Shown: one piece after another, positions 1-9,800 of the stretch
How positions within the stretch are numbered: the first letter of the stretch is position 1
How the letters are laid out: each line of letters begins with the position of its first letter
Origin: Anaerolineae bacterium
Lineage (GTDB): Bacteria; Chloroflexota; Anaerolineae; Aggregatilineales; Phototrophicaceae
Direction: 5' to 3'
DNA: 64,000 bases
Assembly (NCBI GenBank): GCA_019912965.1
Contig: JAIOHM010000209.1
Location: 1 to 64,000, forward strand
Program-made: the position numbers and the translations under genes
The notes under the pieces: generated by a model
What the model was told of the DNA's origin: nothing
Database searches by the model: none
What the model saw: the letters and a program-made list of their open reading frames with translations, nothing else

Positions 1-268
1 ACCATGTATAGTCACCACAATTGGGGCCACTAAGTATGTCAAACTCAGTGCCTTCTGCCATCTCAAAAAGGATTGCTTCATTTGTTGAGGGGCCGGCTCT
101 CAAATTGGTGGGGCCAGTAAAGGTAGTTCGTCCATGCAGCCCTGTCGAGAGTCTGCTTGGCGGTGTGCCGGGGCAAAGCACAGTTCCTTGAGCAAAAACA
201 AAGTTTGTTGAAGCGATAAGAAAAACGAGCAGGGGCAAGCATCTGTTGAGCAAATAGCCTTTTACCAT
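1..268 (-). CDS. Secreted SH3b-domain protein, N-terminal part (runs off window)
   Basis: Reading leftward from an ATG at 268, the frame stays open to base 1 (89 codons), so only the N-terminus is present. It begins with a signal peptide: a Lys near the start, a hydrophobic core (LPLLVFLIAS), and a likely cleavage after VFAQ. After a short linker comes TGPTNLRAGPSTNEAILFEM followed by EGTEFDIL, the typical start of a bacterial SH3b domain, thought to bind cell wall or other surfaces. Such exported SH3b proteins are common in Chloroflexota. The function beyond the domain is unknown. The start fits the signal peptide well. Confidence 0.7.
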   Translation of the reverse strand, partial: MVKGYLLNRCLPLLVFLIASTNFVFAQGTVLCPGTPPSRLSTGLHGRTTFTGPTNLRAGPSTNEAILFEMAEGTEFDILSGPNCGDYTW

Positions 269-379
269 TACCCGTCACCTAATACCCCTTTTTTGATTAT
301 GAGAGATTCTAGGCTAGTTTTCTATTAAATGTGAAGTTACTTTTCCAATATTGTTTTGCTTGAGTCCTGATAAGGGAGT

Positions 380-1120
380 GTGTTATGCTGCATCTGCCCT
401 ATGTCTTGGCACGAGAAAGTACAGTCTATAGCCTTTGATGCGACCCCCATTTCGGGGCTGCTCAACTTGCATGGGGATGTGCTGGCTCGGCGCTACAAGC
501 AGGATTGGCTCAAAGGCAAGAAGTATCCCCTCATCACCTTTCCCTCCGGTCTGCAACGCGAACTCTCGGATAGCACCACTGAAGGTGGCATCGTCAATGT
601 GTTTGGTGGGCTGGATTTGCTGCGCCACAGCACCCGCGATGAAGCGGTGCTGGTTGCCCTTGAATTTGCTGCGGAACATGACTATACCGTTGGCAGGCGA
701 GGGGATGATGAACTACTCATTTTCCATCCGCATTCGGGAAATGGCTACTCCATCACCTATGACAACCCGGCGAAACAAATGGTGAATGTCAAGCGGATTC
801 CCGCCCACGCGATGGATTTGCTGGATGGGATGAGCCGTGCTGCTTTGCCAGCCTTGTATAGTGGAGAGCAAGCCGGACTGAGCGCCATTGCGCCCGTCAA
901 GTTCTTCACGCCCGATGCCAACTGGACATGGTATCCGACCGAGTTTGATGGCGAAAATCTCTTCTTTGGTTTGGTGGCTGGGTTTGAGGTGGAATTGGGC
1001 TACTTCTCCCTAACTGAACTTGAGGGACTACGGGGAGCTTTGGGTTTGCCGCTTGAGCGTGACCTATACTACACTCCCGCCACGCTGCGGGAATTGCAGA
1101 CACTTTATCGGCGATCATGA
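380..1120 (+). CDS. DUF2958-like protein of a mobile element
   Basis: A 246-residue protein. The last 95 residues (DANWTWYPTEFDG, then LFFGLVAG, then ELGYFSLTELE and a GLPLERDLYYTPATL segment) look like the DUF2958 family, small proteins typical of plasmids and integrative elements with no established function. The N-terminal 140 residues are not recognised. The start is uncertain: GTG at 380 gives a Cys-rich beginning, ATG at 401 lacks a ribosome site, and a good GGGAG site precedes an out-of-frame ATG at 385 that runs only 17 codons. An N-terminal frameshift is therefore possible. It overlaps the next gene by ATGA, so translation is probably coupled. Confidence 0.6.
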   Translation: MLCCICPMSWHEKVQSIAFDATPISGLLNLHGDVLARRYKQDWLKGKKYPLITFPSGLQRELSDSTTEGGIVNVFGGLDLLRHSTRDEAVLVALEFAAEHDYTVGRRGDDELLIFHPHSGNGYSITYDNPAKQMVNVKRIPAHAMDLLDGMSRAALPALYSGEQAGLSAIAPVKFFTPDANWTWYPTEFDGENLFFGLVAGFEVELGYFSLTELEGLRGALGLPLERDLYYTPATLRELQTLYRRS

Positions 1121-2124
1121 ACAAAGAAGGTGTTCCGCTTCAGCACAATATGTTTACCGGAGCATGGGTAGACAACCGCTCCCGCAGCCAGAAACAGACC
1201 GCTGGACTTCAGCAGATCCCAATGTTTTCCATTCACGAGACCTTTGCTTTTGGCGCGCGGGTACGCCCGTATCTGGCGAATGCACCGCGTCCGACTCTTG
1301 AGCTGATCTCCGAGGATACCCGTACACCAGACGAGATTGAGCAAGACCTGATGCGTGACGCACAACGTAATACTGTTCTTATGCCTGGTTTGAACGCACT
1401 GGAAACAGCCACTCAGAATGGCGGAAAACCAGATGAATCACTTATCGGGGAGGGAATTGCTCAACCTGTGACTGTAGCAGTGGTGGGAAGCACCGTACAA
1501 ACTCAACCCCAAATGGCTGATAATACAACTCTCGAAACAATATTTGCCAGCCCAGCGGTTATTCCGATTGAAGAACCAGTTGATGAAGATACCGAGGATG
1601 AAGTAGATGAAGAGGTGTTACCTCCTGCTGCTCCACCACCGTCCAAATATGCCGCCTATCTGGAACTGATACGAGTAGCCGAAGAACGGTCTGCAACTCT
1701 TTCACAGTCGCCAGCAGCAGCCCTCTCGGAAACCATCTCAGCAAGCCTCGCACAGTTCGATGCAAAACGGGCAGGACTAACCGAAAATGAAATCCAGATG
1801 GCGGTAGCCATTGGCACATTTCGCGGTAAGCCACAACCAGAACAGCAAGTCACTGTACCAACGCCTGAACCCGAACCAAAGGATGAAGATATACCTATAA
1901 TGTGGCTGAACCGCAGCGATCTGATACAACGGCGACCAGATTTAGTAGCGGTTATTCAAAAATTGGGAGAGCATGAAATACAATTTCTTGCCTCCAAAGT
2001 AGGGGAGGCACTTGAGGAGTTTTACTGGATACAACTGAATGTGATCTTGTCGCTCTTTCTTGACCATGAACTGCAACTATGCCTGCAAGTTCCGGCGCGA
2101 CAGCGAACAACTCAGTCAGGATGA
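1117..2124 (+). CDS. Hypothetical protein with acidic, proline-rich linker
   Basis: 335 residues, not recognised. Its ATG overlaps the stop of the preceding DUF2958-like gene (ATGA at 1117-1120), so the two are almost certainly co-translated. Residues 150-170 are very acidic (EEPVDEDTEDEVDEEV) and followed by a proline stretch. Residues 185-235 are helical and Ala/Ser-rich, a second proline/glutamate linker follows, and the C-terminal 80 residues contain a compact domain beginning MWLNRSDLIQRRPDLVAVI. There is no signal peptide or membrane segment. It is probably an element-encoded accessory protein. The C-terminus ends in a basic, unstructured tail. Confidence 0.55.
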   Translation: MNKEGVPLQHNMFTGAWVDNRSRSQKQTAGLQQIPMFSIHETFAFGARVRPYLANAPRPTLELISEDTRTPDEIEQDLMRDAQRNTVLMPGLNALETATQNGGKPDESLIGEGIAQPVTVAVVGSTVQTQPQMADNTTLETIFASPAVIPIEEPVDEDTEDEVDEEVLPPAAPPPSKYAAYLELIRVAEERSATLSQSPAAALSETISASLAQFDAKRAGLTENEIQMAVAIGTFRGKPQPEQQVTVPTPEPEPKDEDIPIMWLNRSDLIQRRPDLVAVIQKLGEHEIQFLASKVGEALEEFYWIQLNVILSLFLDHELQLCLQVPARQRTTQSG

Positions 2125-2148
2125 AGTGTATAGATTGCCCATGCTATC

Positions 2149-2814
2149 ATGAGTATAGCTATGACAGAAGATTGGTTACCCGTTATTCAGCAACTCTTTC
2201 GAGGCGCTACGATGCTGCTCAATACCGACGTTCTTCGTTTATTGGGTGATCTGCGTCTCTCTCGATTTTTCAACCGTCCTGGCCCGTATGAAGTGCTTGA
2301 GCACCGTGTTACGTTAGAGCTTAAGGACGACAAAGGCAAGAAAGCTATCTATTACAAAGATCAGAAAGTGCGCTTTTTGCAGGATAACGTTATTGCCTAT
2401 CAGGATAAGGCATGGGGAGCGGGTAATATTTTCGCGGATTATAAATGCTCACCGGGGGTCGTGGTAGATCGCTATCGGGAAGGACATCGCTACCGGGTGC
2501 TCATCTCCTTACGGGAATCCAAGAAGCGCGGTGATCTAGAAACATTCCATATTGAGCGGACAATTACGGATGGTTTTACCCGCCCTGAAGAGGATTTCCA
2601 AACCGATATTGACCATCGAACCCATTATTTATCCATCTGTGTCATATTCCCCAAAAACCGACTGCCACAGGATGTCAGGCTCATTGAGCAAAATGCTACT
2701 CGCTCAAGACCGCTTGACCACCATCAAGTCTTAGCAGATGGTCGAGTCCAAATCATTTGGGAAACCAAGCATCCCCAGCTCTACGAGTCGTACATTCTCG
2801 CTTGGCACTGGTAA
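2149..2814 (+). CDS. Hypothetical protein, likely partner of the XRE gene
   Basis: 221 residues; family not recognised. The sequence is a mix of charged beta-strand stretches (YEVLEHRVTLELKDDKGK, YRVLISLRESKKRGD, TFHIERTITDGF) and ends in YESYILAWHW, which looks like an all-beta C-terminal domain. ATG at 2149 is followed by a second ATG at 2161, so the true start may be 12 bases further in. It lies 24 bases after the preceding gene on the same strand and before the XRE regulator, suggesting one transcription unit. No membrane segments or catalytic motifs are visible. Confidence 0.5.
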   Translation: MSIAMTEDWLPVIQQLFRGATMLLNTDVLRLLGDLRLSRFFNRPGPYEVLEHRVTLELKDDKGKKAIYYKDQKVRFLQDNVIAYQDKAWGAGNIFADYKCSPGVVVDRYREGHRYRVLISLRESKKRGDLETFHIERTITDGFTRPEEDFQTDIDHRTHYLSICVIFPKNRLPQDVRLIEQNATRSRPLDHHQVLADGRVQIIWETKHPQLYESYILAWHW

Positions 2815-2819
2815 TAGCG

Positions 2820-2842
2820 AAGGCGGCTGAATTAGCCGCCTT
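2820..2842 (+). terminator. Hairpin after the first gene group
   Basis: AAGGCGGCT at 2820-2828 pairs perfectly with AGCCGCCTT at 2834-2842 around a 5-base loop, directly after the stop codon of the preceding gene. There is no run of T after the stem, so it is a weak intrinsic terminator candidate or an mRNA 3'-end stabiliser. Confidence 0.45.
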
Positions 2843-2973
2843 CCTGCTGCTTATGTACCACCGCCGCCGTTTAACATTGCGTTATCCTTTCACTCTGTCT
2901 CAACGACCGGCACTGTGAATATGATCTTTTGGTCATTACATTCATTGCCTATGAATAATAGACACTATAGGCC

Positions 2974-3017
2974 ACTATTCCTAAAATTGCAAGAGGTTTA
3001 CACTTTTTAGGAATAGT
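2974..3017. promoter_or_regulatory. 13-bp perfect inverted repeat at the XRE start, likely operator
   Basis: ACTATTCCTAAAA (2974-2986) and its exact reverse complement TTTTAGGAATAGT (3005-3017) are separated by 18 bases. The right arm ends 4 bases before the TTG start of the XRE gene and contains its AGGA ribosome-site-like bases. XRE/Cro-type repressors bind such dyads as dimers, so autoregulation is the simplest reading. A hairpin hiding the ribosome site is an alternative. The perfect symmetry is direct observation; the role is inferred. Confidence 0.6.
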
Positions 3018-3021
3018 ACGT

Positions 3022-3351
3022 TTGGACAAAGACTTATTTGGTGAACGGATTCGTATAGCCCGCGAGGCAAAGGGATTATCGCAAGAAGAATTCGCGGCTC
3101 GGATCTCGCGCGATCAGCGGGCAGTATCCCTCTACGAACGCGGTAAGCGCCGTATCGCGGCAACGGACTTGCCCTTGCTTGCCCAGGTGCTCGACGTTCC
3201 CCTGATGTACTTCTATGAAGGGGAAACCATACTCGATGATGTGGATGCAGCCATGCAGCATGAACTGCGGCATCTCCCTAATCTCGATGCCAAGCGTACA
3301 GCACTTGAATTAGTCCGTGTTTTCCGCGATGGGTTAGAACGTCAAGGGTAG
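3022..3351 (+). CDS. XRE-family HTH regulator
   Basis: 109 residues starting at TTG. Residues 5-60 form a classic Cro/CI helix-turn-helix: LFGERIRIAREAKGLSQEEF, then ISRDQRAVSLYERGKRRI, then LPLLAQVLDVPLMYFY. The C-terminal 45 residues are acidic then helical and may serve dimerisation. It sits directly downstream of a perfect 13-bp inverted repeat that is probably its own operator. Regulators of this size commonly control integrative-element or restriction genes; here it may control the element backbone genes around it. An ATG start is not available in frame at the N-terminus. Confidence 0.8.
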   Translation: MDKDLFGERIRIAREAKGLSQEEFAARISRDQRAVSLYERGKRRIAATDLPLLAQVLDVPLMYFYEGETILDDVDAAMQHELRHLPNLDAKRTALELVRVFRDGLERQG

Positions 3352-3544
3352 CAATTCCGAGTGTTACCCTTCAACCTTATTATTCTCCCAATTGAATTCA
3401 CCTGAGCAGAGAACTGCCTTTCTATAAGCATCAACAGCCAGAAGAGAAAATTTACCCACCAAGGGATTGAACGGCGAGTCGGGAACATGCTACACTAAGT
3501 ATTCCCGATGCTCATCTACCTAACTATCATCGAAAAAACCATTC

Positions 3545-5098
3545 GTGTTCAGGAGGAACGTGGAGCGGTATAGAGCCGCTTCTCATCCTGAACGCATCGT
3601 GTGCAGACCGTCCGCAACAGCTCTCTGGTATCGTGAGCAGGTTGCGCCACTTCCGCTCTCTGAATCTGTAGTTCCAATCCAACACTCGGCAATCCTCTAT
3701 GAACACCAATTATCTCGAAATGGTGAACCATCCGATCAATGTGGTGAGCTACCGAAAGCAAACCCTCAACAATCCGTCGAACATGCCACTGTAAATGACA
3801 TCCTGGCAAAGATACGCACTCCCTACGATGAGTACGAACGCTATCTGGTCTACTGGCTAAAACGGCTGAAACGTTCGGCACCCAATGAAGAGACACTCCC
3901 GGATACCACTTCTATTGCCTCTGATCCACCTCTATCATGCAGCTACCTTACAACCTTTGGAAGTTTTGATTTTGTGCAATTGGTCGAACGCACGCGGAAA
4001 TACGCAGCCTCGGTGCTGCGAAACAGCTATCAGGTCAATGAAGCCGATATTGACGATGGGGTGCAGGCGGGCTATTTGCGCTTGTGGCAGAAGCTTCAGG
4101 CTGAACCTCAATTATTAGCAGATAAATCACTCGCTTGGATAGGCAAAGGCATTATTTTCACGGCGCTTCACGCCACCCATGACGATTGGCAATTCAGGCG
4201 GCATACACAAACCAATGAGGAAGTATCCCGAATATCACCGAAAGGTGGATATACCGCTCATTCTTGGGAAAGCCGCCAAGCAGACATCCGAGCCGATCTA
4301 TATCAGGCAGTAGAGTGTGTGGAGAAGCAGATTCGCACGGAAGAAAAAGTGAAACAGCAGGATTATGCATTATGGGCACTCTTTGGACTGGTGATATTTC
4401 AAATCAGTGCTAGCGAAACCAGTCGGCTTGTGGGAGTACGCGAACAATCTATCCAAGCGGCATATACACAGGTAAAAGTGCGTTTGCAAAAAGCTCTGCC
4501 GAACTATGCTCCATCCGGTAAGTCAGAACCTTTTAGACGACGCGGGCGCGAGTCGCTGCCAGAGCAAGATGTAAATGCCATTCGGAAAGGCAATGGGATT
4601 GTCTCGGAAGGAGTCTACGAAACCGTGAGGGAATGGATTGAACGAACCAATGCCAATACGAGGAAGCAAGATGAGATAGCATTAGAGGGTCTGCGATATA
4701 GTATTCCAGCCTCAGTTCAATCCCGCACCTACGAAATATCACAGTCCAAAATGCAGCGTGCCTACATCCGCGTTTCGCTACTCATTGGTGCAGAACGTGA
4801 TCCAACCATTCGGATACGCCGTCCTGAACATCGAGTGAAATCGGTGTTCACTTTGACGGAAGAAAGCGCTGCTGCGGTGGAGCATTTGGCCTTAGAACTC
4901 CTCAAGCAACCGAAGAGTTATGAGAAGCTAGTCGCACTTTATGCCCATATTAGCAATTTAGCCATCAGCACAACCGCCAAATTTTTTAACATTCCTACCT
5001 CAACACTTCGCTACTACACACAACAAATTGGGGCACAGTTGGGAACACTCATCCAATCTGTACATGAGGGAGAAAGATCAATTATAAATATGAGTTAA
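3545..5098 (+). CDS. Sigma-70-like protein, divergent
   Basis: 517 residues. Residues 150-200 (VERTRKYAASVLRNSYQVN then ADIDDGVQAGYLRLWQKLQ) resemble sigma-70 region 2, where a helix with a D-D-x-x-Q-x-x-x-L/F pattern contacts core polymerase. Residues 285-320 (ISASETSRLVGVREQSIQAA) resemble a region-4 type helix-turn-helix, and a similar HTH pattern recurs near residues 470-500 (AISTTAKFFNIPTSTLRYY). The whole is far longer than an ECF sigma factor. The start is uncertain: GTG at 3545 gives the longest frame, and AGGAGG lies just inside it, only 3 bases before a GTG at 3560. Its role may be element-specific transcription. The assignment rests on local motif similarity only. Confidence 0.5.
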   Translation: MFRRNVERYRAASHPERIVCRPSATALWYREQVAPLPLSESVVPIQHSAILYEHQLSRNGEPSDQCGELPKANPQQSVEHATVNDILAKIRTPYDEYERYLVYWLKRLKRSAPNEETLPDTTSIASDPPLSCSYLTTFGSFDFVQLVERTRKYAASVLRNSYQVNEADIDDGVQAGYLRLWQKLQAEPQLLADKSLAWIGKGIIFTALHATHDDWQFRRHTQTNEEVSRISPKGGYTAHSWESRQADIRADLYQAVECVEKQIRTEEKVKQQDYALWALFGLVIFQISASETSRLVGVREQSIQAAYTQVKVRLQKALPNYAPSGKSEPFRRRGRESLPEQDVNAIRKGNGIVSEGVYETVREWIERTNANTRKQDEIALEGLRYSIPASVQSRTYEISQSKMQRAYIRVSLLIGAERDPTIRIRRPEHRVKSVFTLTEESAAAVEHLALELLKQPKSYEKLVALYAHISNLAISTTAKFFNIPTSTLRYYTQQIGAQLGTLIQSVHEGERSIINMS

Positions 5099-5227
5099 GT
5101 TTCTTCAGCTACAGATTCGGTCAAAGACAAAAAGTGGACTAGGCGAACTGAAGGCTTATGAGCCGGAAACGTATTTTGTTTCTTCGCTTCACCTTTGGGT
5201 TGTTGTCTTCGCTAGAGATGGCAAGCT

Positions 5228-6087
5228 TTATTTGTAGATGAGTTTTTCTACCTCGGCTATCAGTGTTTTATACTCTCTAGTGTAAGACTCGCTTATATTA
5301 CTCGTTTCAGGATCATTCAAAGTCTTCACAAAGAAGTTAAATAGCACTGGTACATAGTCAAATACACTGGATAACGCCTCTGACATCTCAAGCGATCGTT
5401 TCTTAACCTTGTCAGGTTCAGAATAAATGTCGAAACCTACTTCATTAAAACCGAAATCGTCCACAACAAATATCGTTGAGAATTCACCAAGTCTCAGATG
5501 TGTTTTGAGTTTTCCCCAAAAGGAGTGGTTGGATTTATAGAATCCCAAGTCAGCAGAGTTCGCCACAAGCACTTGAGTTCCATCAACAATTTCGGTAGCA
5601 AGAGCTGAGCAGCATGAAACTTCCAAGAATTGTAGATGTGCAATAATATGATCTGTCGCCTCTGCATAGTTATCTGTAGCGACGATTACTAAAGTGTCCG
5701 AAGTTTGCAAGCCAGTGAAGATATTCTTCCAGTCAACATCAATACTTCCATATGCGAAATAATCATCAACGAACTTAGACGCACTCGCTTGCAACACAGC
5801 TTTATGTTCTTTGAAATTTGCTGCAGCCCTTATAGTCTCTAAGCCACTATCAAGGCTTTATAACCTATTTGCGTTAAACTTCCCTCCGTCCATGTTGGAT
5901 TTACAATTTGTCCCCAAAAAATACCTTCGTTTTCGACACCGAGGTTCCACAACCCTGATCGCTTCAGAGCTTTAATTAAAATATCTGTTCTGCCAAACAT
6001 AGTAATATCTATACTTAGCGTTCCCGAATAATCCAACACAACCAAATTCGTCAAGCTCGCGCCCATTAGCTCATACTTTCTAATCAT
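5228..6087 (-). pseudogene. HAD-like protein broken by a frameshift
   Basis: Two reading frames together make one plausible protein. The first (6087-5839) encodes 82 residues with LVVLDYSGTLS near residues 16-25, a HAD motif-I-like segment in which the second Asp is Ser. The second is open from 5857 to 5228 and continues LDSGLETIRAAANFKEHKAV without any start codon until GTG at 5797. The frames overlap at 5839-5857 and differ by one base (-1). The continuation holds a beta strand (TLVIVATDN) and IFVVDDFGFNEVGFDIYS, which resembles the late HAD Asp motif. A one-base deletion, a sequencing error or recoding would all explain it. It lies 28 bases after the neighbouring HAD gene on the same strand. 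Confidence 0.55.
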
Positions 6088-6115
6088 GGGAAGACTTGAT
6101 TGTTCGTCCCGCTCA

Positions 6116-6745
6116 TTAGCCTACCGGAAGTAAAGATCGCTTAGTCAGTTCACAGCTCAACCTTTCTCGATTTAGAAAATGTATCGTTTCGAATCCAATA
6201 CTCTTTGCGACATCCAGATAATTTTCGTCGTCGTCAATCAAAAGAGCTTCTGGGGCGTTCACTCCTACCATCTTCAATGCCAGATGGTAAATTCCTTCAT
6301 CTTTTTTGGTCATCCCACAGTCTGCTGAATTAACGATGTAGTCAAAATAGTCTCTCAGGTGAAATTTCCTTTCCCAATCGGCGAACATCTCATGAACATT
6401 ATCAGTGAGCAAGATAAGTACGATACCACTATATTTCTTGCAGTCCATCAGCATCTCTACCAACTCAAGATCAAGCTCTTTTGTTTTACGAATAATCTGT
6501 GCATATTGGAGCAAAATTTCCAGTGGAAGATGTGTTAAGTTTGAAACACCAATCCAGAATTCATGTTCATTGATTAATCCACACATTAATTGATTCAAAA
6601 GTTCAGCTTCAATGTAGGCTTTACCAAGCTGTTTACCTGTCCAACCTGTTTGATCCTCAAAAGAGCTAAAAGATTGGATAAAATTGCTTGGACTGATAGT
6701 GTCATTAAAATCAACAAAAAGCGCTTTTACCTTCGATTCGCTCAT
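6116..6745 (-). CDS. HAD-superfamily protein with altered motif I
   Basis: 209 residues with the HAD layout: motif I FVDFNDTIS (nucleophile Asp12), motif II ILLTDN, a conserved Lys in GMTKKDEG, and motif IV LLIDDDENYLDVAKSIG. The helical cap lies between motifs I and II, as in the HAD-IA type (beta-phosphoglucomutase/haloacid-type phosphatases). The residue two after the nucleophile, normally Asp and the general acid/base of phosphatases, is Asn14, so activity may be reduced or altered. ATG at 6745 has no strong ribosome site. It forms a pair with the frameshifted HAD-like gene downstream. The base composition is AT-rich compared with hsdR next door. Confidence 0.7.
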   Translation of the reverse strand: MSESKVKALFVDFNDTISPSNFIQSFSSFEDQTGWTGKQLGKAYIEAELLNQLMCGLINEHEFWIGVSNLTHLPLEILLQYAQIIRKTKELDLELVEMLMDCKKYSGIVLILLTDNVHEMFADWERKFHLRDYFDYIVNSADCGMTKKDEGIYHLALKMVGVNAPEALLIDDDENYLDVAKSIGFETIHFLNRERLSCELTKRSLLPVG

Positions 6746-6819
6746 GTGTGTATCCTTGAGATAGTCATAAATTGGCTGCTTATTTTGTTTAAATTGTGAT
6801 AACGATTCATCAATTTGTC

Positions 6820-9800
6820 TTAAGCCACCAAATCGTAAATGCTCTGCCCTGCGCCAAAGTAGGCTTCATAGATGTGCTGATAAATGAGTTCGCACTTGGC
6901 GGTGTATAAATCTTGGTTGAACTGCTCCGGCAATCCCCTATCGAGCATAACTTCAATGGTTTGTTTGACTGCCGCTCGTGCCTGCTGACGTTTACGCCAA
7001 TCCAGCACTAACTTCTCGCGCTTGAGGGTATCGAGGAGTTCATGAGCAACCAACTTGACCGCTTCGCGCTCGGCAGTGCTCAACTGCATATCAGGGCGGG
7101 TGAGCAAATCAAAGATCGCTAACTCTTCTTCACTGAGATGTTCAGCAATTCCCCGCTGATCCTCAGCGTTGAGTTCTTGCACGAAGGCTATCAGCCGTTC
7201 AAAGATGACATCGACATCCACTGCACCAACATTGTACTCGTCAATCATCCGCTGGAAGGTTTCGAGATAATTCAGACGAGTACGATTGTGACGTACCATG
7301 CGCTGCAATTGGCGGTTAATCGCTCCGCGCAATTGTTCGGCTGTCGTTCGCCTGTAGCCTTGCTCAAATCGGGCACGCAAGGCTTCAAAGTCCACACGGC
7401 TGAGGTCTACCCGACGGATGGGGTCATCTGGATTGGCTTCGATGACATAGTGTTCAGCCTCAACGGAAGCATCCAAAAGCTGTTCCATATCGCCTTCGAC
7501 CATCGAAATATCTGCATCTGGCACTTGGTGAAGGACTGCTTCGGCAATCACGTTCAGCAGGCTGCGAATGGCTGAAAATTGGGTTGAATCCCGATGCGGC
7601 AGCACGGATTGGTACAGACGGTTCACCTCTTTGACAAAGGCAAAGTAACGCAGGGTCGTCTCGTCATTCAACAAAATCGCCTCAACCGCATCGATTTTGA
7701 GTTTGACGCGATCAAATTCCTCCGCCTGACGAATCGCATCCAGATCGATACCCAGCGTGGCACAGAAGGCGTTCGCCTCCTGTACGATGTGCTGCAATTC
7801 CTCAAAGCGTTTCTGTTTCTGGTGGACGGGCAGATCGCATTCACCCGCTGTACCACCTGAGCCTGTCCCATAAATTGCTAATGCCCGTTCCAAATTACGG
7901 AACACCCCAATGTAGTCCACGATCAAGCCGTCGCGCTTGGCTTTGAAAACCCGGTTCGCTCTGGCGATGGTTTGCATCAAGGTGTGGTTTCGCATCGGCT
8001 TGTCCAGATAGATGGTGGAGCAAGCTGGGGCATCAAATCCGGTCATCCACATCGCACACACAAATACCAGCCTGAAGTTATGCTCTGGGTTCTTGAACTT
8101 TTCATCCAATGCTTCCCGCACCATGCGTTCACGGTGCGGCAGGATATTCACCCCTTTACTGCGGAAGAAATCAATCTCGTTCTGAGACTGCGAGATGACC
8201 ACTGCCATATCGGTTTCCTGCATGAAAGCGATCTGGGCGGTCAAAAGTTCGCGCTGGGCTGCACCCTGCGTGATAGCAAGTTCAGTTTCCAAGCGATGTT
8301 GATGCTGCTCCCAATAGTGATGTACCCGCTGATACGTCTGCATGGCAGTGAGCTTATCGATGCACACCACCATCGCCTTGCTGTTGTAATCCCGTCCCGC
8401 AAACCCACGCGCCAGATAATGTGCCACAATATCTTGGGCAATCGCATCCTGACGACTCTCGCGGGTGATGATCTGGTATTCCTGCCGGAATTCGCGTTCT
8501 AGTTTCTCTTCTTGGGCATCGTCTAGTGCGGCTGCATCCAAAAGCGTTTCCATATCCCGGTTCAACTGCTCATTGGTGAGTTCTAACTCTGGAATGCGGT
8601 TCTCGTAATACAGCGGGACGGTGGCATGATCTTCCACCGACTGCTTGAAATTGTAGATGCTGATGTACTCACCGAACACCTGACGAGTCTTTTCCTCCCC
8701 CATCATTAATGGTGTTCCGGTGAAGCCGATGAAGGCGGCATTAGGCAAGGCTGCCCGCATATTGGCCGCGAACGTATCATACTGGCTGCGGTGAGCTTCA
8801 TCCGTCATCACAATGATGTCATCCCTCAGGGACAGCACCGGATACGGTTCTCCATCACGGGTATGGAATTTTTGGATCAGCGTGAACACATAACGATGAT
8901 CTTCACGCAGCAACCGCTTGAGGGCTTCCCCACTCTGTGCCTGCACATCTCGTTTTTTGCCTTTGACGTTGGGGACTGCACCTACGTCCGCGAAGTTCTG
9001 ATAAATCTGGTCATCCAGTTCATCCCGGTCGGTGACAATCACGAATGTCCAATTCCCGGTCAGCTTCCGCAGAACTTTTTGCGAGAAAAAGACCATGCTG
9101 TAGGATTTCCCGCTGCCCTGTGTATGCCAGAATACCCCTAAACGACCATGATTATCTTGAATAGCCTCAACTGCGCGGATGGCATTATTCACACCCAAAA
9201 ACTGATGATTCTTGGCGACCAGTTTTTGCACGCCACCTGATGATTGGCGAAACAAGGTGAAGTTCTCGACCAGATCCAGCAAGCGAGCGGGTTCGCAGGT
9301 TCCCAACAAAATCGTCTCTAAGCTGATACGCCCCTGCTCGTGCTCATCGCTGATCTTCTTCCACTCGGCGAAATGCTCCCATGAAGCGGTGATGCTCCCG
9401 ATGCGGCTGTAGCGTCCATTGGAGAGGATGATGAAGGTGTTGTACCAAAACAGATGCGGGATGGTGGCTTTGTAATCTCGGAGGTTATCGCTATACGCAT
9501 TCTCGACGCGCTTATGGAACGTCTTGAGTTCAATGAACACCAACGGCAGCCCATTGATGAACAGCACCACATCGGCGCGGCGCTTATGCAGCCCGCTCAA
9601 ACCCAGCACCCAGAACTGCTGCACAGCCAGAAAATCGTTGTTTGTGGGTTCAGCCCAATCGATCACCTGAACGCGCTGTTCATCCTCATCGCCCTCAGCA
9701 TTTTTGAACTTGACAGGCACACCCTCTTTGAGCAGCTTGGCAATCTGTTGGTTAGCGGCGGCAACCGTCATCAGACTGCGGTCAGCCGTGAGTTCTTCGA

